Below are positions 55,962 through 64,000 of a stretch of DNA of 64,000 bases, piece by piece. The stretch lies in contig CBDBUX010000011.1 in NCBI GenBank assembly GCA_965212205.1, positions 62,001 to 126,000 of the forward strand. Direction: 5' to 3'. Source of the stretch: JAHEJJ01 sp965212205 (GTDB lineage Bacteria > Bacteroidota > Bacteroidia > Flavobacteriales > Flavobacteriaceae). The notes under the pieces were generated by a model. It saw nothing but the letters and a program-made list of their open reading frames with translations, searched no databases and was not told the DNA's origin. The first letter of the stretch is position 1, and every line of letters begins with the position of its first letter. The translations under genes were made by a program, and so were the position numbers.

Positions 55962-56720
55962 ATGAATCCAACTTATCTTCTAATACTCATACTGGGATTA
56001 ATTCTCTTGGCAGGTATCCGTATCGTTTTTGAATATAAAAGAGCGCTCAAATTCAGGTTTGGAAAGTATGTTAAAACACTTCAGCCAGGTTTTCGCTGGA
56101 TCATTCCTATAGTGGAAACCATTCAGGTTGTCGATATCAGGGTGATTACCATAAATATTGTTTCTCAAGAAGTAATGACAGAAGACAATGTTCCCTGTAG
56201 TATAGATGGCGTCGTTTTCTTTAAAATATACGATCCTGAAAAAGCCGTGCTCGAAGTAGAAGAGTTTACTTTTGCCATTACGCAACTATCACAAGCCGCT
56301 TTACGGGACGTCTGCGGTAAGGTAGAATTAGATACGATCCTTTCAAATAGGGAGGAGATGGGTAAGAATATTAAATCGATTGTAGAAACCGAGACTCATC
56401 AATGGGGTATTGAGATTATCGATGTAAAGATCAAGGATATCCAATTACCTGAAAATATGAAGCGGATGATGGCTAACCAGGCAGAAGCCGAACGCTCCAG
56501 GAGAGCCCGTATTATTCTGGCCCAGGCCGAAGAACAGGCTGCCGGGAAGTTACTGGAGGCAGGCAGACAAATAGATAAATCTCCATCTGCCATCAAACTC
56601 AGGCTCTATCAAACCCTCTCAAATATTGCGGCAGAAAAGAATTCCACGATTTTATTCCCGTTTCCTGAAGAGGTTCTGCCCAGAAAGGCAGCTGGCGAGA
56701 AGAAATCCAAGAAGAAATAA
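55962..56720 (+). CDS. slipin (SPFH/band 7 protein)
   Basis: 252-aa stomatin-like membrane scaffold. N-terminal membrane hairpin at about 3-23 (YLLILILGLILLAGIRIVF), band 7 domain at 27-190 with RFGKYVKTLQPGFRWIIPIVETIQVVDIRV and AEAERSRRARIILAQAEEQAAG. Lys-rich end. Slipins organise membrane microdomains and often pair with NfeD proteases; no nfeD gene is next to this one. The ATG at 55962 was taken; an upstream GTG at 55914 is in frame but not needed. Confidence 0.88.
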   Translation: MNPTYLLILILGLILLAGIRIVFEYKRALKFRFGKYVKTLQPGFRWIIPIVETIQVVDIRVITINIVSQEVMTEDNVPCSIDGVVFFKIYDPEKAVLEVEEFTFAITQLSQAALRDVCGKVELDTILSNREEMGKNIKSIVETETHQWGIEIIDVKIKDIQLPENMKRMMANQAEAERSRRARIILAQAEEQAAGKLLEAGRQIDKSPSAIKLRLYQTLSNIAAEKNSTILFPFPEEVLPRKAAGEKKSKKK

Positions 56721-56740
56721 AATTTACTTTATAACAAATT

Positions 56741-57514
56741 TTAAGCAGGTTTAAGCTCTTTTTTAAGAATATTTCTAAAGCGCGTAGCACTGATATAGTG
56801 ATCTTCCAGAAGTTTACCGTTGTGCACCAGACTGAATACACCAAAACCCGATGGAGCATTTCGTGCTTCCTGATCCGTACTTAACTTAGTGACCTTGAGA
56901 TCGATCTCAAAATCGTGGGCAGTATGTAACAGAGCTTCTACAGATTTTTCATGCCAGGGGCACTGGTCGGCATAAATAACATGCCACCCTTGATACCGAT
57001 CTAGGTTTGCGGTCCAATCTATCAGCTGCGGATCGGGGGCATCTTTATTCCATTTTTTAGCCAGTAAGTCGAACCTTCCCTTTTTTCCCACTTTGCTATA
57101 TCCGTTCTTTTCAAAGATGCGATGATCGGCAATCCACGCACCTTTGCTGGTCATCACACAAACCCCATCCATTTTTTTTGCTCTTGCTTCTTTCTCGCAT
57201 GCTTCGATTAGTTTAGAGCCTAACCCTTTGTTTCGGGTTTTTTTAGCGGCCAGGTACATACAATGGATGAACATGAAGTTTGGGGCGATAACCGGCCTCG
57301 ATGCCTTGGCAGCGGGCACATATTCGATAAAACCAAGCATCTTATTTTCATTTCCTTTCAGAATACTCAATCTTAAGCCTTCTTTGTACATTTTGTTGAA
57401 CCAAAGCTGCTTACAACTAAAGCCGGGATTTAATTTGTCTTTGATGCAGAACAAAGTCTCCTCTTCAGAGTTTTCAGGTGTTACCGGCACTATATGGTGT
57501 GAATTAAGTTTCAT
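56741..57514 (-). CDS. GNAT acetyltransferase fused to YoaP-like domain
   Basis: 257-aa two-domain protein. Residues about 8-160 form a GNAT N-acetyltransferase (acetyl-CoA loop KKTRNKGLGSKLIEACEKEAR near 91-111). The C-terminal part (about 165-255) is YoaP-like, with a thioredoxin-like segment YADQCPWHEKSVEALL and a single Cys in place of the CxxC pair. Substrate unknown. Last of a minus-strand series with three other genes, 80 bases after the previous one. It converges with slipin. Confidence 0.82.
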   Translation of the reverse strand: MKLNSHHIVPVTPENSEEETLFCIKDKLNPGFSCKQLWFNKMYKEGLRLSILKGNENKMLGFIEYVPAAKASRPVIAPNFMFIHCMYLAAKKTRNKGLGSKLIEACEKEARAKKMDGVCVMTSKGAWIADHRIFEKNGYSKVGKKGRFDLLAKKWNKDAPDPQLIDWTANLDRYQGWHVIYADQCPWHEKSVEALLHTAHDFEIDLKVTKLSTDQEARNAPSGFGVFSLVHNGKLLEDHYISATRFRNILKKELKPA

Positions 57515-57594
57515 ATTGCTAACGTGTTATAAATTTTTGTAATCTGGACCGAAAAAGACCATAATATTCTCTTTTCAAATCCTCAATCTTTTTC

Positions 57595-58278
57595 TCATTT
57601 GCCGTCCGGACTATATTTTTTCCTGACCTGTCTGAATTCCCTTAATCCCCATGGTATGTAGGCAATACACATTAACCCAGCACCGATTGAACTGATTAAT
57701 TCTATATCCGGATTTATCAGTAAAAGGAGTCCGATAATAATCATATAGCCTTGCCATTTTTCAATTACTTTTTCCTTGAGTAATCCCGCAATTTGTATGC
57801 TTCCTCCGATCATCAGCGCAAAAATGAGCCATACGATTACCAAATAACCTTTCTTATCAACAATAACTGATAGATATTGAGCCATTTGTTGAAAATCTGC
57901 CTCCGGCAATGTATCAAAAGCTGATAGTACTAAGCATAGGGCTCCTTTGTCTACGGCCAGAATAAAAGCACCAAATACGCCTATAATACCACCCCAGAAT
58001 CCATATGATCTCCCTTCATTTTTTAAGCGATTCATAGTGCCGATAAAGTAAATGATCAATACTGGTACGGTAAAGGTGACAAGTAAATGGCCAATGTGAT
58101 ACATAGGGTTGTTATGAAACCTAGCTACCAGCTGATCTACCGTGAACAGAGGTTCCATTGCAAGTATATTTGGATGGGAAACAAAACCGATAAAAAGCAT
58201 TATGGGGTATGCGATGATCGAAATTGCATAGGCATAATCACGAATTTTTGCCAGCTGGTCTGCTTTAGAGTGGTCCAT
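57595..58278 (-). CDS. membrane protein of unknown function
   Basis: 227-aa integral membrane protein with about six spans (near 18-36, 62-80, 92-115, 143-165, 172-188, 193-212). An acidic loop lies between spans three and four (DTLPEADFQQ). His in HNNPMYHIGHLL could bind metal. No family recognised. It lies 34 bases after the FMN-binding lipoprotein gene, so the two may form a membrane redox unit, which is inference from position. Confidence 0.65.
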   Translation of the reverse strand: MDHSKADQLAKIRDYAYAISIIAYPIMLFIGFVSHPNILAMEPLFTVDQLVARFHNNPMYHIGHLLVTFTVPVLIIYFIGTMNRLKNEGRSYGFWGGIIGVFGAFILAVDKGALCLVLSAFDTLPEADFQQMAQYLSVIVDKKGYLVIVWLIFALMIGGSIQIAGLLKEKVIEKWQGYMIIIGLLLLINPDIELISSIGAGLMCIAYIPWGLREFRQVRKKYSPDGK

Positions 58279-58312
58279 AATTATTGGTCTAAAAGGACAG
58301 GCGTACTACCAC

Positions 58313-58993
58313 CTATTTGTTAACCAAAGAACTGGTGTACTTCTGAATATTCTGGTTAAACATATTAACGACACCCTGACAGGTTACCGTTGCCCCTGAA
58401 ATACCTTCTACCTTGTGTTTACCTTCGACCGAAATAAGATCTCCTATTTTCAGGCCAAAAGGAGTAGTGCCTTGCTCCATTTCAATACCTATGAACTGTT
58501 CTTCAAAGGAATTCATGGTAATACCCGATCCATACCCCTCAGATTCGGCCCGGTGTTCAATCTGTACAAGGTCGAGCTCTAGGGTCTTATTATTCAAAAT
58601 CAAGGTGGCTCGGATCGGTCCTCCATAACCTCTGCCATTAATCATCATCAGGGTTTTGTCTGTGGTTTGGAATTCCATTAGAGGTATTTCTAAGTTTTTT
58701 TTCCATGACTTAAGCCGCTTAAATAATTGTGCAGCTTCATCGATATCGATATCCTGTACGGCACCTGAGCTGTCGATCATCTTAAAACGCAGCAAGGGGT
58801 CGATATCGGTGGTATCGGTAATTGAGACCCCTGCACTGGTGCAGAGTTCAACAATCACCTTTGGGTTGATGTTCTCGACAATGGGTTCGTCCAAAATTTC
58901 TTTGTCCGGGACAGGCTTTTCTCTACAATACCAAAAACACGAACAAATGCATACGGTAAGGACCAGTCTCAAACAGGATCTAAAAAGCATCAT
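58313..58993 (-). CDS. FMN-binding domain protein (NqrC/RnfG-like)
   Basis: 226-aa exported protein. A hydrophobic N-terminus with several Cys (CICSCFWYC) may serve as a lipoprotein signal, although the lipobox is unclear. The C-terminal FMN-binding domain ends with SGATVT (199-204), the motif in which the last Thr carries covalently bound FMN in NqrC, RnfG and NosR-like proteins. It stands alone, without the other Nqr/Rnf subunits. Likely a periplasmic electron carrier. It starts 12 bases after the WG-repeat gene. Confidence 0.8.
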   Translation of the reverse strand: MMLFRSCLRLVLTVCICSCFWYCREKPVPDKEILDEPIVENINPKVIVELCTSAGVSITDTTDIDPLLRFKMIDSSGAVQDIDIDEAAQLFKRLKSWKKNLEIPLMEFQTTDKTLMMINGRGYGGPIRATLILNNKTLELDLVQIEHRAESEGYGSGITMNSFEEQFIGIEMEQGTTPFGLKIGDLISVEGKHKVEGISGATVTCQGVVNMFNQNIQKYTSSLVNK

Positions 58994-59005
58994 GATGGCC
59001 AGTTG

Positions 59006-59638
59006 TTAGAGGTTTATTTTTCGCAATTCCCAGGTATTCTTATCTGTTTTAACCGCCATTAGTGTCTTAGACAGGTATTTTGCGTTCAGCTCGGGCAGCT
59101 CATATCGCCTCTTGTCCATCAAAATGTTCTGACGCTGCGTAATGAGCAGCATAATATCCCCGGATGTATCCAATATCACCTCGCTAAACTTAAAATCATA
59201 GATGTTAAGCTGGAATCGGTTCTGACCTCTAAAGGTTTTAGTAAGCAATATGCCCAAAGCAAATCCCTGGTCGAACTCCGTAACATTCAAATATTCGGGC
59301 TTGATCACAGTTTCACCTTTGCTATTGATGAACCCATATACATCGATACCTTCCTCTTCGAGCGTTTCCCTGATCATACAGCGATCGTCCTTAAACCTGG
59401 GATACGCAATACCGGTTATATCATTGGCTTCTGCACTGACCTCTTTGTTCCAAACCAGGTCAGATCGGAAGTCGACGACCAATTCTCCATCGGTATTGAT
59501 AAAACCCCATTGATCACCAATCCTAACCGCGGCGAGGCCTTCGTGGAAAGGAGCTATTTCTTCTACGGATTTCAATTCCTGACTAAAGACAAAAACTGAA
59601 GAAATAAATAAGGCGACGATAAAGAAAGAACTTCTCAT
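59006..59638 (-). CDS. WG-repeat secreted protein
   Basis: 210-aa exported protein with a signal peptide (1-19, ending VFVFSQ). At least two WG-type repeats: GDQWGFINTDGELVVDF (about 41-57) and YGFINSKGETVIKPEYLNV (about 101-119). WG repeats form a small beta-propeller-like fold; function unknown. It leads a minus-strand unit followed by the FMN-binding, membrane and GNAT genes. Its promoter carries a perfect CRP/FNR-like palindrome (59699-59712) at the fixed spacing. Confidence 0.78.
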   Translation of the reverse strand: MRSSFFIVALFISSVFVFSQELKSVEEIAPFHEGLAAVRIGDQWGFINTDGELVVDFRSDLVWNKEVSAEANDITGIAYPRFKDDRCMIRETLEEEGIDVYGFINSKGETVIKPEYLNVTEFDQGFALGILLTKTFRGQNRFQLNIYDFKFSEVILDTSGDIMLLITQRQNILMDKRRYELPELNAKYLSKTLMAVKTDKNTWELRKINL

Positions 59639-59668
59639 AGTACTACTTTTTATGGGTTTACAATTAGG

Positions 59669-59712
59669 CTAAAGTATTCTTAAATAGCTATTTATAAAAT
59701 GATAACTATCAT
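59669..59712 (-). promoter_or_regulatory. CRP/FNR-like site and -7 box for WG-repeat operon
   Basis: The perfect palindrome ATGAT-AACT-ATCAT is at 59699-59712. The minus-strand box TACTTTAG is at 59669-59676. Distance 29.5. Confidence 0.72.
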
Positions 59713-59750
59713 ATTAAGAGTAGTTCAAATAAGAAGATCTCATCTACTGT

Positions 59751-60203
59751 TTAAAACATAATATTGGAATAGATCATGCTTTTCAGCTCTTTGGGCAGAC
59801 CATCCCTGATATCTTCCATTTCTCCGAGAGAGATATACTTACGCAGGTAGATGAAAGTAGTGTCGATATATTGTTCCGCTACATCATCATTGTATTCAAA
59901 ATCATTGATGGCAGCGGGCCCATCGTGCTTGCGTACCAGATCTATGAATTCTGCCATTTTTTTGATCCTGGGTTTATCCTTTTTCATGCTCCAGCCGTTT
60001 ACATATACCGCTTTTAAGAACATGGGTAATTGTGCGATAAACTGTAGCGATTCTTCCGGGCTGATAATGTCGCGAAGTGCATGGAGAATAGAACTTAGTA
60101 TCCTCCCGGCCTTATCGCGGTTATCGGCCAGATTCATTTCCTTGGCATAATGTTTCAAAAACGTATTGCCTTCCGTTGCGTATTGATTAAAATTCAGTGC
60201 CAT
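59751..60203 (-). CDS. DUF2267 domain protein
   Basis: 150-aa helical protein of the DUF2267 family, with NFNQYATEGNTFLKHYAKEMN, ADNRDKAGRILSSILHALRDIISPEESLQFIAQLPMFLKAVYVNGW and the late VRKHDGP. Function unknown. In other bacteria the family sits with stress and membrane genes. The ATG at 60203 was chosen; an upstream start would overlap the promoter. It is divergent from the usp cluster and has its own CRP/FNR-like site (60255-60268). Confidence 0.88.
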   Translation of the reverse strand: MALNFNQYATEGNTFLKHYAKEMNLADNRDKAGRILSSILHALRDIISPEESLQFIAQLPMFLKAVYVNGWSMKKDKPRIKKMAEFIDLVRKHDGPAAINDFEYNDDVAEQYIDTTFIYLRKYISLGEMEDIRDGLPKELKSMIYSNIMF

Positions 60204-60224
60204 AATCTGTTTTTTTATGATTAC

Positions 60225-60268
60225 TAAAGATGGAATTAAAAGAGCGGTTGTCAAATGACGCCGATCAT
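60225..60268 (-). promoter_or_regulatory. CRP/FNR-like site and -7 box for DUF2267 gene
   Basis: The perfect half-sites ATGAC-GCCG-ATCAT are at 60255-60268. The minus-strand box CATCTTTA is at 60225-60232 (first T replaced by C). Distance 29.5. Confidence 0.65.
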
Positions 60269-60326
60269 ATGGTCAATAACTTTTCCAGGGATTGATGGGC
60301 CCTCTGCTGGCAATATGGTATTCCGA

Positions 60327-60370
60327 CTGATCCCGGTCATGGTTTACGCCCTGTAGGTCGATTAATTTTG
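60327..60370 (+). promoter_or_regulatory. CRP/FNR-like site and -7 box for usp cluster
   Basis: The operator CTGAT-CCCG-GTCAT is at 60327-60340 (9 of 10 positions). The box TAATTTTG is at 60363-60370, a perfect TAnnTTTG. Distance 29.5. Confidence 0.78.
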
Positions 60371-60391
60371 ATATACCTAAAGGAATGCACC

Positions 60392-61246
60392 ATGTTGAAA
60401 ATATTGCTCCCTACAGATTTTTCTGCCAATGCCTGGAATGCGATCAACTACGCTGTTAAATTCTTTGAGAAGCAAAACTGTCTCTTTTATATCCTCCATA
60501 CATATACCCCGGCTTTTTACAGGATGGATTACCTGATTGGCGGGCCGTCTTTTAGCGCAATCCCCGATATGGGTGTTGATATTTCGATGGAGGGTCTGGA
60601 ACGCACCAAAAACGACATTGTTAATGAAAATCCCAATCCCAATCATCAGTTCAAATTAGTATCTGCTTTTAACCTGCTCACCGACGAGATTAATAGTCTG
60701 GCTGCTGAAAAGGACCTCGATATGGTGGTGATGGGTACTCAGGGCGCTTCGGGTGCCAAGGAGATCTTTCTCGGAACCAATACGGTATACGTGATACGCA
60801 AGGCACATATCCCCGTAATGGCCATTCCTGCCTCCTTTGAGTATAAAAGGGTCAACAAAATTCTATTTCCATCCGATTATTGGTCCAAGTATAAAGAAGA
60901 TGAAATAACCACCTTGTTGGAAATCGCCGAGACCGTTAATGCTGAAATTACGGTATTGCATGTTAAGGAGGAATATGAGCTGACAGAAAAGCAGGAAGAG
61001 AATAGAACACATCTGAAGACCTTGCTTAAAAAAGTAACCCATAATTTTCAGGAGCTCAGAGGGGCTTTGATGCCACAGGCGGTGATGGACTATATCGATG
61101 AGCATCATTTCGACCTGCTTGTAATGATGAACCGTGAGCATGGATTTTTGGAACGCATAATGTGGCGCCAGAATGTAGACCAGATCGGATTCCATGTGCA
61201 AATACCTTTTCTGGTGATCCGCGATTCCTCACCGATCAATAAATAA
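60392..61246 (+). CDS. tandem universal stress protein
   Basis: 284-aa double Usp protein. Domain 1 begins MLKILLPTDFSANAWNAINYAV and carries the ATP signature GTQGASGAKEIFLGT (about 115-130). Domain 2 (from about 155) keeps FPSDYW but lacks the signature (VMMNREHGFLERIMW). The ATG at 60392 was used because the promoter box at 60363-60370 overlaps the earlier in-frame start. First of three usp genes in a row, likely one operon with gaps of 43 and 24 bases. Closest in the window to the third usp. Confidence 0.92.
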   Translation: MLKILLPTDFSANAWNAINYAVKFFEKQNCLFYILHTYTPAFYRMDYLIGGPSFSAIPDMGVDISMEGLERTKNDIVNENPNPNHQFKLVSAFNLLTDEINSLAAEKDLDMVVMGTQGASGAKEIFLGTNTVYVIRKAHIPVMAIPASFEYKRVNKILFPSDYWSKYKEDEITTLLEIAETVNAEITVLHVKEEYELTEKQEENRTHLKTLLKKVTHNFQELRGALMPQAVMDYIDEHHFDLLVMMNREHGFLERIMWRQNVDQIGFHVQIPFLVIRDSSPINK

Positions 61247-61289
61247 GCAGTACACGGCTGGGTAACATTAAAATAAATATGGATTAATA

Positions 61290-62141
61290 ATGAAAAAAGT
61301 AGTCGTCCTAACAGATTTTTCCAAATGTGCCTGGAATGCCCTGTTCACAGCGTTGAAACTTTTTCAGGCATCCGAGGTATTGTTTTATATAGTGCATTTT
61401 TATGAGCCAGGCTTTGGCGGTATTCTGGGAGACAGGAGTAAAGAAAGACTTGCGATTATCTACGAATCGCTCTTGGCCGATTCTAACCGGCAATTAGATG
61501 AGATGATGGCATATCTGAAAAAACATCACAAGATAGAAGAACACTATTTCGAAAAGAGATCCGTTAGAGGAAATTTAGTCTACAATTTATCCCAAATACT
61601 CATCCAAGATGATATTGAGCTGGTTGTTATGGGGCAAAAAGGAGCTACTGGCGCCGCTGATGTAATAATGGGGAGCAATACCATAAAGGTGATTAAAAAG
61701 ATTAGAAATTGTCCGATTCTGGCCGTGCCGGAGGCTGATGATTTTAAGGATATGGACCGGATTATGTTCCCTACAGATCTCACCCGAAGAATTCGCCAAT
61801 GCCATGTGCGTCCTCTGATTGAAATGGCAAAGGCCTGGAAAAGCAAGCTTACGATCTTACAAGTAACCCAGGAATCTGCTTTGGGAGAGGAACAGGAAAA
61901 GAACAAGAAAAAGCTAATAGAGGCTTTACAAGGGGTCGATATAGGTTTTATGACCATTGAAATGAAACAAAATCTTAATGCCTCTATAAGTGCTGCTGTA
62001 ACGGAAGACAAATCGGATTTGATCGTGCTGATCCATTATGCTCATACATTTCTGGAAAAACTCACTCGCGAACCGGTGGTTAAAAAAATGGCGTTTCATA
62101 GCGATGTTCCCTTATTGGTTTTACCCCAAAAAGACTGTTGA
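61290..62141 (+). CDS. tandem universal stress protein
   Basis: 283-aa double Usp. Starts MKKVVVLTDFSKCAWNALFTALKLF. ATP signature GQKGATGAADVIMGS (about 112-127), degenerate second domain (LIVLIHYAHTFLEKLTREPVVKKMAF). The most divergent of the cluster: the family's usual start (ILLPTDFS) is VVLTDFS, and the loop after the first strand differs. Middle gene of the usp run. Probable role in energy or oxygen stress, from family knowledge. Confidence 0.9.
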   Translation: MKKVVVLTDFSKCAWNALFTALKLFQASEVLFYIVHFYEPGFGGILGDRSKERLAIIYESLLADSNRQLDEMMAYLKKHHKIEEHYFEKRSVRGNLVYNLSQILIQDDIELVVMGQKGATGAADVIMGSNTIKVIKKIRNCPILAVPEADDFKDMDRIMFPTDLTRRIRQCHVRPLIEMAKAWKSKLTILQVTQESALGEEQEKNKKKLIEALQGVDIGFMTIEMKQNLNASISAAVTEDKSDLIVLIHYAHTFLEKLTREPVVKKMAFHSDVPLLVLPQKDC

Positions 62142-62165
62142 ATCTTAATCTAAAAATACTGTCTG

Positions 62166-63017
62166 ATGCGTGTTTTATTACCTACCGATTTCTCAAAGAA
62201 TGCATGGCATGCGATCAGGTATGCTGTTGATCTTTTCGAGAACATACCCTGTTCTTTTTATGTACTCCATGCACATCAATCTGCTCCCTCGAGCCTTGTG
62301 AGTACTATCAATAAGGAAAGGGATACAAGATTGCATCAAATCACCCAGGATGAGGTATCACAGAAGCTTCATAAGATTGTGGCGCATTTGAAAAGTATTG
62401 ATAAAACAACAGCTCATTCTTTTAAAGCCATATTGGAATCCGATTCGCTGTTAAATGCATTGGGCCGTCATATTATTGATCAGGATATCGATTTTATCTG
62501 TATGGGTACCCAGGGTGCAAGCGGGCTTAAGGAGATTTTTATGGGCAGCAATACCGTAAGTGTTATAAAAAACATTAATTTTTGCCCGCTGCTTGCCATC
62601 CCGGGCTCCTTTGACTTTACCAAACCTTCACAAATCGCATTTGCCACAGATTATAAACACCTTTACCAGAAGGTAGAACTCGAACCGATGATCAGCCTGG
62701 CAAGGATGTGGGATGCCACTATCAGTGTGATTCATATGCCCGGAGAAGAAACCCTTGAAAAGGAAGCCAATGAACTGCGAAATCTTTTAAACAGACAGTT
62801 AGATGGGATTTCACATAGCTTCGAATTGCTTGAATATCATCCCATGGTATCCTTCAGGATCAATGAATGGACCGATAGGCACAAGACCGATCTATTAGCA
62901 ATGATCAACAATCAACATGGTTTTTTCAGACGTCTGCTTCGCGAACCGGTCATAAAAAAAGTAGCCTTTACTACCCATATTCCATTTTTGGTACTCCCTG
63001 AAGCAAATAACAATTGA
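62166..63017 (+). CDS. tandem universal stress protein
   Basis: 283-aa double Usp. Starts MRVLLPTDFSKNAWHAIRYAVDLF. ATP signature GTQGASGLKEIFMGS (about 118-132), second domain with LAMINNQHGFFRRLLREPVIKKVAF but no signature. It starts 24 bases after the second usp. The tail of this second domain is nearly the same as that of the second usp (REPVxKKxAF), so the genes arose by duplication. The phosphotransacetylase gene follows 134 bases later. Confidence 0.92.
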   Translation: MRVLLPTDFSKNAWHAIRYAVDLFENIPCSFYVLHAHQSAPSSLVSTINKERDTRLHQITQDEVSQKLHKIVAHLKSIDKTTAHSFKAILESDSLLNALGRHIIDQDIDFICMGTQGASGLKEIFMGSNTVSVIKNINFCPLLAIPGSFDFTKPSQIAFATDYKHLYQKVELEPMISLARMWDATISVIHMPGEETLEKEANELRNLLNRQLDGISHSFELLEYHPMVSFRINEWTDRHKTDLLAMINNQHGFFRRLLREPVIKKVAFTTHIPFLVLPEANNN

Positions 63018-63122
63018 GTACTAGACGATCGTCTGCACTACATTGGGAGTATTTTATCAGCTTTTAAGGGAAGAATTCCATATAATTATGAGCTGAAAGA
63101 AGAAATTCGGACTCATATGTCC

Positions 63123-63130
63123 TAAATTTG
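63123..63130 (+). promoter_or_regulatory. -7 box of pta
   Basis: TAAATTTG lies 21 bases before the pta ATG. There is no TTG at -33 and no full palindrome at the regulon position; only a left half (ATGAG at 63088-63092), one base out of register. Confidence 0.5.
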
Positions 63131-63151
63131 CACTTCAAAATCATACCTCTT

Positions 63152-64000
63152 ATGAGTAAGGCGGTTTATATCGCTACCACGGCACCAAATAGTGGTAAAT
63201 CTATCGTTTCACTGGGCATGATGCATCTTCTTCTTGGAAAGGCAGCAAAAGTGGGCTATTTCAGGCCGATCATCGATGACTACGAGGCAGGTGAAATGGA
63301 CAACCATATACATACCATGATCAGCCATTTTGGTCTTAATATCACCTATCAGGAGGCTTATGCCTGCACCAGAAGTGAAGTGATTCATAAATTGAATCAG
63401 GACAAAGAGGACGAAGTGCTCGACAAGATCATTGCCGCCTACAAGGCTATTGAGGCCAAATTTGATTTCCTGCTGGTAGAAGGGACAGATTTTACCGGAG
63501 AAGGAGGTATTATCGAGTGGGATATCAATGTGCTGATGGCTAAAAATTTGGGTATTCCTACCATCATTCTGACCAGTGGCAAGGGTAAAACCATGGAGGA
63601 ATTTGTGAACGATCAATTACTGGCCTACGATTCTTTCAGGGATAAAGGTGTAGAAGTACTTATGGTGATCGCCAACAAGGTGAGGGCCGAAAATGTAAGC
63701 CTCGTCATTGAAAGGTTGATGAATGTCCTTCCCAAAAAAGTCCTGGTAGGAGCCATACCAAGGAATCCGATACTGGGTAACCCTACAATGAAAGAGATCG
63801 CAGATGCTCTGGAAGCCGAGATACTTTTTGGTTCTGAACACCTGAACAACCAATTGAGCAATATCAGTGTCGGGGCCATGCAGTTGCGAAACTACCTTAC
63901 CCATTTCAGAGAAAGTAGCCTGGTGATTACACCTGGAGATCGTGCCGACATCATCCTTGGCGCACTCCAGGCAAATCTATCGGCCAATTACCCTACGGCC
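63152..64000 (+). CDS. pta: phosphate acetyltransferase (partial, runs off the window)
   Basis: The first 283 codons of a long-form Pta, which interconverts acetyl-CoA and acetyl phosphate; no stop is reached before the window ends. The N-terminus is a CobB/BioD-like P-loop domain (TTAPNSGKS, 9-17). LVEGTDFTGEGG follows near 111, and then the start of the DRTGG-type regulatory domain (AIPRNPILGNPTMKEIADAL, NISVGAMQ, VITPGDRADIILGAL). The catalytic C-terminal domain lies beyond the edge. An ackA gene probably follows. Together with the usp genes it points to acetate-based energy metabolism under stress. Confidence 0.9.
   Translation, partial: MSKAVYIATTAPNSGKSIVSLGMMHLLLGKAAKVGYFRPIIDDYEAGEMDNHIHTMISHFGLNITYQEAYACTRSEVIHKLNQDKEDEVLDKIIAAYKAIEAKFDFLLVEGTDFTGEGGIIEWDINVLMAKNLGIPTIILTSGKGKTMEEFVNDQLLAYDSFRDKGVEVLMVIANKVRAENVSLVIERLMNVLPKKVLVGAIPRNPILGNPTMKEIADALEAEILFGSEHLNNQLSNISVGAMQLRNYLTHFRESSLVITPGDRADIILGALQANLSANYPTA

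Overview
The window comes from a member of the Bacteroidetes, most likely a marine Flavobacteriaceae. The evidence is: promoters of the Bacteroidetes type (TTG, 19 bases, TAnnTTTG), a type IX secretion sorting domain on a large secreted protease, MBG domains, a TonB/ExbBD locus, and many outer-membrane proteins with Gln-ending signal peptides. No phage, IS element or CRISPR array was seen.

Layout. 0-3.3 kb: the 23S and 5S end of an rRNA operon, with a truncated extra 5S copy in the spacer. 3.4-17.2 kb: core metabolism, with gltBD (glutamate synthase), an acyl-CoA dehydrogenase, a Glu/Leu/Phe/Val dehydrogenase, a NhaD-type antiporter, an exbB-exbD-tonB-folC run with overlapping ends, and tRNA-Val. 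17.2-18.0 kb: a gene-free stretch of small hairpin repeats. 18-27.6 kb: an outer-membrane protein, a TPR adenylate cyclase with an HD-domain neighbour, and a giant secreted subtilase-like protein with hexapeptide repeats. 27.6-41.6 kb: ordinary genes mixed with four damaged ones: an AsmA-like gene with three frameshifts, a DUF502-like gene with one, an amidohydrolase N-terminal stub and an internally deleted outer-membrane protein gene. 41.7-64 kb: a dense stress island with an Mla-type lipid transporter, four universal stress proteins, phosphoribosyltransferase, baeRF protein, site-2 protease, flavin reductase, M20 peptidase, DUF1611, slipin, an FMN-binding lipoprotein, DUF2267 and phosphotransacetylase.

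The main discovery is a probable regulon. A 14-bp palindrome, ATGAY-N4-RTCAT, resembling CRP/FNR-family sites, stands before almost every transcription unit of the stress island, on both strands. In eleven cases its centre lies exactly 29.5 bases upstream of a -7 box (TAnnTTTG or a near match), which puts the operator near -41.5, the classical class II activator position. The usual -33 element is missing at the promoters checked for it. One such promoter drives no protein gene but a predicted transcript of about 220 nt ending in a strong intrinsic terminator at 51191, a candidate regulated small RNA. One further copy stands before the acyl-CoA dehydrogenase gene at 10.9 kb. The regulator gene itself is not in the window. 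The gene content (stress proteins, acetate/energy metabolism, membrane lipid upkeep) would fit a response to low oxygen or energy limitation, which is inference.
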